A stretch of DNA of 64,000 bases from Geodermatophilus marinus (lineage in GTDB: Bacteria > Actinomycetota > Actinomycetes > Mycobacteriales > Geodermatophilaceae), in NCBI RefSeq assembly GCF_003428645.1, contig NZ_QVQH01000021.1, positions 17,476 through 81,475 on the forward strand, written 5' to 3'. Within the stretch, counting starts at the first letter, position 1, and the number at the start of each line of letters is the position of its first letter. The position numbers and the translations under genes were made by a program. Positions 62,327 through 64,000 of this stretch are shown here, piece by piece. Under the pieces are notes generated by a model, which was given only the letters and a program-made list of their open reading frames with translations, ran no database searches and had not been told where the DNA came from.

Positions 62327-62560
62327 GTGGCTGACACGATCACCTTCCGCCCCGATGAGGACGTCCGACGGGCGTTGGCCGTCTTGACGCAGGACGGCAC
62401 TTCGGTTTCCAACGCCGTTCGGGCGGCTCTGATCGAGGCCGCCAGGACCGCGGCGCAGGACCGGCTGCGTGCAGAAGCGGCTGCGCTGGCTGCCGATGAG
62501 GCAGACCGTGCCGAGGCGGCTCAGGTCCTTCGGGACATGGAGACGTTGCGTGCGTGGTGA
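62327..62560 (+). CDS. Ribbon-helix-helix antitoxin (second MazEF-like pair)
   Basis: 77 residues starting ADTITFRPDEDVRRALAVL, an RHH strand and helix with the turn TQDGTSVSNAVRAALIEAA, followed by a charged Ala-rich helix (AAQDRLRAEAAALAADEADRAEAAQVL). GTG start, possibly leaderless because no ribosome site is evident. It overlaps the toxin start by 11 bases. A broken relative lies at 63668. Confidence 0.8.
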   Translation: MADTITFRPDEDVRRALAVLTQDGTSVSNAVRAALIEAARTAAQDRLRAEAAALAADEADRAEAAQVLRDMETLRAW

Positions 62561-62861
62561 GGTCTTCCGCCTGCGCGCTCCCCGTGGCACCCAGGGCCAC
62601 GAGCAGGCCGGCGTCCGCTACGCCGTCGTCGTCCAGTCCGACCTGCTGCCACTGTCGACATGGCTGGTTGCGCCCACGTCCTCCTCGGCGCGCGCGGCGA
62701 CCTTCCGCCCCGAGGTGTCCATCGTCGGGCGCTCGACCAGGGTGCTGGCCGAGCAGACCAGTGCCGTCGATCCGCAGCGCCTGGGGGAGTCGGTCGGGCA
62801 CCTCAGCTTCGATGAGCTGCGCCAGGTCGATGCCGCGCTGCGCCTCGTCCTCGGCCTGTAA
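62550..62861 (+). CDS. MazF/PemK-type toxin (second pair)
   Basis: 103 residues. MRGEVFRLRAPRGTQGHEQAGVRYAVVVQSDLLPLSTWLVAPTS follows the MazF pattern: GEV.R strand, the GHEQ.G.RYAVV box, and the VAPTS strand. The end, VDPQRLGESVGHLSFDELRQVDAALRLVLGL, is the usual dimer helix. It is more like the GHEQAG subgroup than the toxin at 52696. GTG at 62550 chosen because it begins VRGEVF. Confidence 0.87.
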   Translation: MRGEVFRLRAPRGTQGHEQAGVRYAVVVQSDLLPLSTWLVAPTSSSARAATFRPEVSIVGRSTRVLAEQTSAVDPQRLGESVGHLSFDELRQVDAALRLVLGL

Positions 62862-63189
62862 CGAGACCTGTCCCTGTCCCGCCACTGATCACCCACGCGG
62901 TCATGGCCTGGACTTACACCACCCTCGGGGACGTCGCCGAAGGCGTGCGGCTGGTGGGCAGTCAAGGGCGCAGCGCCGTCTGTTGTCATGCGATCGCGTC
63001 GGCCCACCGCGGAGGGGGCACCGGCGGTTGAGATGCGGGCCTGAGCCGCCTGCCGCCGACAGCGGTAGCCTGGTGTTGCCGCCGTAGCAGACGGATCAGT
63101 GTCGAAGAGACGGCCAGGAGCGACTGCCGATCCAGGTGCGCGGACCTTCCGCGTCGTATCAGCCACGGTCTGATGGGCCTGGAGCGGAC
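62862..63189. other. Intergenic region upstream of the ATPase-domain gene
   Basis: 328 bases with no supported gene. The stretch near 63060-63115 is less GC-rich (agcggtagcctggtgttgcc, gtagcagacggatcag) and probably contains the promoter of the gene at 63190. Confidence 0.45.
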
Positions 63190-63699
63190 ATGGTCGAGCT
63201 GGCGTGGCCTGAGAAGTCACCACCGGCCGGACGCGCAGGTCGCCGTCCGGCGTGGACGGGGGATCCGGAGACGCCGTTGGACCTCGCGGTGCTCCGTCGA
63301 GGGCTGCGCGCGGCTGCGGCCGTCGGGTTCTGCCCGCCCGGCGCTGTCGACGACGACACGGATCGGCTGCTGCTCACGTTCGAGGAGTTGAGTTCGAACG
63401 CCCTCAGGCACGGTCGTCTCCCGGCCCGGGTGGCCGTCACTCTGACCGCGACTGGCTGGTTGATCGAGGTCAGCGACGCCGAGCCGGACCGATTACCTAC
63501 TCCGGCCGTGGGTCGTGACGCCGCCTTGGGTGGCCTGGGGCTGCATCTGGTGGCCCGCCTCAGCGATGGTCACGGCTGGGTGGTCTCGGACGGCCGCAAA
63601 TGTGTGTGGGCGCACGTCGTCTGTGCGCCGCCTCTGCTCACCGGAAGGGCCCTCGGTGCTCGCGTCGGTGGCCGAGACGATCACCTTGCGTCTGGATGA
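63190..63699 (+). CDS. ATP-binding anti-sigma/regulatory kinase domain protein (HATPase_c_2)
   Basis: 169 residues with a GHKL ATPase fold as in SpoIIAB/RsbW-type proteins. The N box is LLLTFEELSSNALRHG, then a strand TATGWLIEVSDAEPDRLP with the G1-like Asp, and the G2 box AALGGLGLHLVARLSDGHGW. ATG at 63190 has a ctggag site; a GTG at 63136 is possible. Such proteins pair with PP2C phosphatases like the one at 53383. Its last bases overlap the decayed antitoxin. Confidence 0.8.
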   Translation: MVELAWPEKSPPAGRAGRRPAWTGDPETPLDLAVLRRGLRAAAAVGFCPPGAVDDDTDRLLLTFEELSSNALRHGRLPARVAVTLTATGWLIEVSDAEPDRLPTPAVGRDAALGGLGLHLVARLSDGHGWVVSDGRKCVWAHVVCAPPLLTGRALGARVGGRDDHLASG

Positions 63700-63885
63700 G
63701 TTGCTCGGCCGGCTTTGGGCGTCGCGACGAGAGGCGGTAGCCCCGTTTGCACCGCCGTTCGAGCGGCCGTGATCGAGGCCGCCAAGACGGCCGCGCGGAC
63801 CTGGTTGAGCTCTCAGCCGATGCGCTGACCGCCGGTGATTCCGACCATGCCGAGGCGGCTGGGGTCTGCGGGAGGGACTGCTGCA
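63668..63885 (+). pseudogene. Decayed copy of the 62327 antitoxin
   Basis: gtggccgagacgatcacctt opens VAETITLRLDELLGRL, parallel to VADTITFRPDEDVRRAL of the intact antitoxin. Further on, the segment corresponding to SNAVRAALIEAARTAA survives only in another frame (gccgttcgagcggccgtgat, then cgaggccgccaagacggcc), and accatgccgaggcggct matches the later ADRAEAA part. Frameshifts leave a stop at 63772. No toxin remnant follows; the transposase end lies 20 bases on. Confidence 0.75.
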
Positions 63886-63905
63886 CGGATCGGTGACAGG
63901 TTGGG

Positions 63906-64000
63906 TCAGGCGGCCTGAGCGGCCAGTGTGGGTGTGATGGTCTCGTACTCGATGGGCGTGAGTCGACCGAGGGCGTCTTGGCGACGCCGGCGGTGGTAGG
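63906..64000 (-). mobile_element. IS3-family transposase, C-terminal end (cut by the window edge)
   Basis: Minus-strand translation entering from the window edge reads YHRRRRQDALGRLTPIEYET and ends ITPTLAAQAA before a TGA. YHRRRRH..LG.LTP.EYE is the usual end of the integrase-core transposase (OrfB) of IS3-type elements. The rest of the element, and its right inverted repeat, lie outside. The left inverted repeat should be between the decayed antitoxin and 63905. Confidence 0.8.

Overview
The window is about 64 kb of very GC-rich DNA with many GTG starts. It carries actinobacterial hallmarks: a CtaJ-like cytochrome oxidase subunit, an Eis-type acetyltransferase, a mycothiol-linked DsbA-like protein, and the neighbourhood HNH - DUF5130 - pepN - DsbA - rpiB, which resembles the Rv2465c-Rv2469c region of Mycobacterium tuberculosis. 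The overall style suggests Geodermatophilaceae (Blastococcus, Geodermatophilus or Modestobacter). That family assignment is inference; no rRNA or marker alignment was possible.

Layout. 1-25.6 kb is mostly core chromosome: a NitT/TauT-type binding lipoprotein, an S9 peptidase, an HNH endonuclease, a surface protein with a class F-type sortase, kynureninase with an MFS pump, an amidase, CtaJ, DUF5130, aminopeptidase N, a DsbA-like protein, an SDR, rpiB, an Eis-like/MBL/two-component block, a lipoprotein, an ECF sigma factor and a K+ channel. 25.6-34.3 kb holds a secreted propeller/Ig-like protein with a nearly identical 318-bp internal duplication, a lysophospholipase-like hydrolase, a SARP/AfsR-type regulator, an Ltp-repeat protein and a receiver-only protein.

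34.36-43.53 kb is the most interesting part. It is a co-directional run of nine genes, most of them overlapping: two methyltransferases, a fused CDP-alcohol phosphatidyltransferase/alkaline-phosphatase-fold membrane protein, a BchC-like dehydrogenase, a T-fold (PTPS/QueD) protein lacking its catalytic and zinc residues, a GT4 glycosyltransferase, a multi-spanning UPF0104-type protein, a RibD-C reductase and GTP cyclohydrolase II. No other riboflavin, folate or queuosine gene is present. I read it as an uncharacterised pathway that turns GTP into a pyrimidine- or pterin-type metabolite that is glycosylated, methylated and probably membrane-linked. It seems related to the S. coelicolor SCO6650-SCO6655 neighbourhood.

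43.6-52.3 kb has a Tat-exported cyclase, an unknown protein ending in a (ARNAM)n tail next to a DyP-type peroxidase, a GH13 branching enzyme, an SRPBCC protein and an MFS transporter. 52.3-64 kb is accessory DNA. Three separate 3'-half tRNA-Gly remnants mark repeated integration. Between and around them lie an integrase killed by one nonsense codon, an excisionase, a frameshifted PIN toxin, two MazF-type toxin-antitoxin pairs, a decayed antitoxin copy, a DEDDh exonuclease-BRCT-TerD fusion and the end of an IS3-family transposase.
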